From: Oribacterium sp. UBA3737
Lineage (GTDB): Bacteria > Bacillota_A > Clostridia > Lachnospirales > Lachnospiraceae
Assembly (NCBI GenBank): GCA_002371295.1
Contig: DFGZ01000242.1
Coordinates: forward strand, 1 to 8,632
Direction: 5' to 3'
Length of the DNA stretch: 8,632 bases
The notes below the pieces were generated by a model. The model made no database searches. It worked only from the letters and a program-made list of their open reading frames with translations, and was not told the DNA's origin. The translations under genes and the position numbers were made by a program. Of this stretch, positions 6,641 to 8,632 are shown in pieces (position 1 is the stretch's first letter; each line of letters opens with the position of its first letter).

Positions 6641-6679
6641 TTACAGGCAGAAGACGCAAAAACGCATCTCTGCCTGTAA
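6641..6679 (-). repeat. Long stem-loop between rbfA and nrnA
   Basis: Perfect 11-bp inverted repeat: TTACAGGCAGA on the minus strand (6679-6669) pairs with TCTGCCTGTAA (6651-6641). Inside, GATGCG (6668-6663) and TGCGTC (6658-6653) can pair with two G-U wobbles around a TTTT loop, leaving only one bulged base, for about 17 bp in total. No T-run follows on either strand, so it is not a standard terminator. It may be an RNA-processing or stability element within the operon message, or a copy of a dispersed repeat. Confidence 0.6.
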
Positions 6680-6720
6680 ATGATACTATCTGGGGAAAAG
6701 CCGATTAAATCAGTAATTCC

Positions 6721-7137
6721 TTAATTCTCTTCATCGGAGTCGTTCTCTTCCTGAGAATCCTCCTCTGTGTCAACATGCTTTTCAGCATCTTCCTTCGCAA
6801 CCTTGTTGATGAGGGCATCCATACGGGCACCATACTCGATGGAATGATCTTCAACAAACTGAAGCTCAGGTGTATGACGAAGATTTACTGTCTGAGCCAG
6901 CTCTCTTCTCAGGAAGCCGCCGGCTGCTTTCAGTCCTTCCATGGTCTTTGCGAGAGATTCCTTGCTTCCCAGAACTGATATATATACCTTGCAGTACTGA
7001 AGGTCCGGAGTAACCTCCGCACCTGTAACAGATACCATAGGTGAAATGCGGGGATCCTTGAGGTCGCGGATGGCTACTGAAAGCTCACGCATGACCTCGG
7101 CATTGATCCTGGTGTTTTTTACAGAATTTTTTTTCAA
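6721..7137 (-). CDS. rbfA: 30S ribosome-binding factor A
   Basis: KH-fold assembly factor that binds the immature 30S subunit and aids 16S rRNA 5'-end maturation and cold adaptation. 138 residues. Family signatures run in order: [13 protein letters not shown] (8-20), [20 protein letters not shown] (27-46), the KVYISVLG strand (50-57), FLRRELAQ (75-82), LRHTPELQF (86-94) and [13 protein letters not shown] (98-110). The tail after about residue 115 is strongly acidic ([14 protein letters not shown]) and probably disordered. The start is TTG at 7137-7135: the conserved N-terminal helix begins before the first in-frame ATG (Met16), and AAGAGG lies 7 nt upstream. It overlaps the infB stop by 4 nt (TTGA), which implies translational coupling. 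No ylxP gene lies between infB and rbfA, unlike in Bacillus. Confidence 0.95.
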   Translation of the reverse strand: MKKNSVKNTRINAEVMRELSVAIRDLKDPRISPMVSVTGAEVTPDLQYCKVYISVLGSKESLAKTMEGLKAAGGFLRRELAQTVNLRHTPELQFVEDHSIEYGARMDALINKVAKEDAEKHVDTEEDSQEENDSDEEN

Positions 7138-8632
7138 CGCTTAACCTCTTCCATTACATAAACTTCAACATAATCATCGAGCTCGATTTCGTTGAAGCCG
7201 TCAAATACAAGACCACACTCGTAGCCGGCCTTTACTTCCTTTACGTCATCCTTGAAACGCTTAACGGAAGCAATCTCGCCCTCGAATACCTGATCCTGCT
7301 TAGGTCCGCGCATGATACGTGCCTTGGCACCTCTCTGTACGAGACCGTCCTTGACCATACATCCGGCGATATTTCCGACACCGGAAGCCTTGAAGATCTG
7401 ACGGATCTCAGCATGTCCGATAACCTTCTCCTCGTATACAGGAGCGAGCATACCCTTCATGGCATCTTCGATATCCTCGATAGCCTTGTAAATAATATTG
7501 TAAAGTCTTACGTCAACGTTCTCACGCTCAGCGATCTCCTTTGCTGTTGCGTCCGGCTTAACGTCGAAACCGATAACGATAGCATTGGATGCACTTGCGA
7601 GAACAACGTCAGACTCACTGATCGCACCAACACCGGCATGGATTACCTTAACGGCAACCTCGTCGTTCTTGATCTTCTCAAGAGAATCCTTAACGGCCTC
7701 AACAGAACCCTGTACGTCAGCCTTGATAACGATAGGAAGTTCCTTGATCTCGCCTGCCTTGATCTGATCAAAGAGAGCATCGAGAGAAACCTTCTTCTTG
7801 GACTCCTCTACCTTCTTCTGCTTGCTCTCTGTTACGAATGCTGCAGCATAAGCCTTTGCTTCCTTCTCGCTGTCCTTAACCTGGAATATCTCACCGGCAT
7901 TAGGAACCGCATTGAGACCAAGAATCTCACATGGCTGTGAAGGACCTGCCTTCTTGATACGTCTTCCCTTGTCATCTGTCATGGCACGTACCTTACCGTA
8001 AGCAGAACCTACAGCAACTACATCGCCCTGATGAAGAGTACCCTTCTGAACGAGAAGTCTTGCAACGGAACCGCGTCCCTTATCAAGCTCTGCCTCGATT
8101 ACTACACCGTAAGCTGAACGGTTCTGGTTAGCCTTAAGCTCCATAACATCAGCCTCAAGAACTACGTTCTCAAGAAGATCCTCGATACCGATGTTCTTCT
8201 TTGCGGATACAGGTACACAGATTGTGTCTCCGCCGTAATCCTCAGGAACAAGATCATATTTCATGAGCTCCTGCTTAACACGGTCAGGGTTAGCACCCTC
8301 CTTATCGATCTTGTTGATAGCTACGATGATAGGAGTATTGGCAGCCTTCGCATGGTTGATAGCCTCGACTGTCTGCGGCATGACACCGTCGTCCGCAGCA
8401 ACAACGAGAACTGCGATATCAGTTGACTGTGCACCACGCATACGCATGGCTGTGAATGCCTCGTGTCCCGGTGTATCAAGGAAGGTGATGACACGGTCTT
8501 CGCCGTTTACATTTACAGAAACCTGGTAAGCACCGATTGACTGTGTGATACCGCCGGCTTCCTTTGCAGTTACATTTGTATTTCTGATGGCGTCAAGTAT
8601 AGAAGTTTTACCATGGTCAACGTGACCCATTA
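7134..8632 (-). CDS. infB: Translation initiation factor IF-2, 5' end cut by window edge
   Basis: GTPase that places fMet-tRNA on the 30S subunit and promotes subunit joining. The frame is open to the window edge: the ATG at 8630 is internal (the residue before GHVDHGKT), so the variable N-terminal region is missing. Visible are about 498 residues: G domain with GHVDHGKT (P-loop, 2-9), [10 protein letters not shown] (switch I region, 26-35), DTPGH (52-56), NKID (106-109) and SAKK (142-145); domain II (about 170-260); a charged linker (about 265-280); domain III (about 283-385, with [11 protein letters not shown]); and the C-terminal fMet-tRNA-binding domain (about 400-490, with [10 protein letters not shown] and GYECGL). 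All guanine-nucleotide motifs are intact. The TGA stop overlaps the rbfA start. Upstream genes are expected to be nusA/ylxR/ylxQ types, outside this window. Confidence 0.98.
   Translation of the reverse strand, partial: MGHVDHGKTSILDAIRNTNVTAKEAGGITQSIGAYQVSVNVNGEDRVITFLDTPGHEAFTAMRMRGAQSTDIAVLVVAADDGVMPQTVEAINHAKAANTPIIVAINKIDKEGANPDRVKQELMKYDLVPEDYGGDTICVPVSAKKNIGIEDLLENVVLEADVMELKANQNRSAYGVVIEAELDKGRGSVARLLVQKGTLHQGDVVAVGSAYGKVRAMTDDKGRRIKKAGPSQPCEILGLNAVPNAGEIFQVKDSEKEAKAYAAAFVTESKQKKVEESKKKVSLDALFDQIKAGEIKELPIVIKADVQGSVEAVKDSLEKIKNDEVAVKVIHAGVGAISESDVVLASASNAIVIGFDVKPDATAKEIAERENVDVRLYNIIYKAIEDIEDAMKGMLAPVYEEKVIGHAEIRQIFKASGVGNIAGCMVKDGLVQRGAKARIMRGPKQDQVFEGEIASVKRFKDDVKEVKAGYECGLVFDGFNEIELDDYVEVYVMEEVKR
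7138..7150 (-). promoter_or_regulatory. Ribosome binding site for the TTG start of rbfA, inside infB
   Basis: AAGAGG (7150-7145) lies within the last codons of infB, 7 nt before the TTG. Its position supports the non-ATG start and coupling to infB translation termination. Confidence 0.65.

Noticed and set aside
6631..6680. Stem-loop after rbfA considered as an intrinsic terminator
   Set aside because: The sequence after the stem on the minus strand is TGTGTATAGAG, with no T-run, and the same holds on the other strand.
7413..7940. Open frame on the plus strand opposite infB (175 codons)
   Set aside because: No domain or start signal recognised; it lies entirely antisense to conserved IF-2 domains.
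1..8632. Mobile elements, CRISPR arrays, tRNA or rRNA genes, defence systems
   Set aside because: No transposase, spaced repeats, cloverleaf or rRNA sequence seen; the window is almost filled by conserved housekeeping genes.

Overview
The window is a minus-strand block of housekeeping genes from a Firmicute, most likely a Clostridia/Lachnospiraceae member (Butyrivibrio- or Roseburia-like). The evidence for this placement is the gene order infB-rbfA-nrnA-truB-ribF-rpsO-pnp, strong AGGAGG-type ribosome binding sites, sigma-A-like promoters and moderate G+C. The genus is a guess. Every convincing gene reads right to left, from high to low coordinates.

In transcription order: infB (translation initiation factor IF-2, 5' part outside the window) overlaps rbfA by 4 nt at a TTGA junction. 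nrnA follows (DHH-family oligoribonuclease/pAp phosphatase), after a gap holding a long stem-loop. Next is a 530-codon gene that fuses TruB (tRNA U55 pseudouridine synthase, without the usual C-terminal PUA domain) to a complete bifunctional RibF (riboflavin kinase/FMN adenylyltransferase). rpsO (S15) has its own consensus-like promoter, a hairpin-rich leader of about 100 nt and a strong intrinsic terminator. pnp (polynucleotide phosphorylase) follows a 254-nt gap whose RNA can form competing structures, one of which masks the pnp Shine-Dalgarno sequence. A terminator-like hairpin and a new promoter then separate pnp from gltX (glutamyl-tRNA synthetase, 3' part outside the window).

Functionally this is the conserved ribosome assembly, translation and RNA-turnover cluster: IF-2 and RbfA for initiation and 30S maturation, TruB for tRNA modification, S15 for 30S assembly, PNPase for processive 3'-5' decay, and NrnA for the short oligonucleotides that decay leaves. 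RibF supplies FMN and FAD and is a traditional neighbour of truB. I see no mobile element, CRISPR array, tRNA, rRNA or defence system. The items most worth a second look are the TruB-RibF fusion and the pnp leader.
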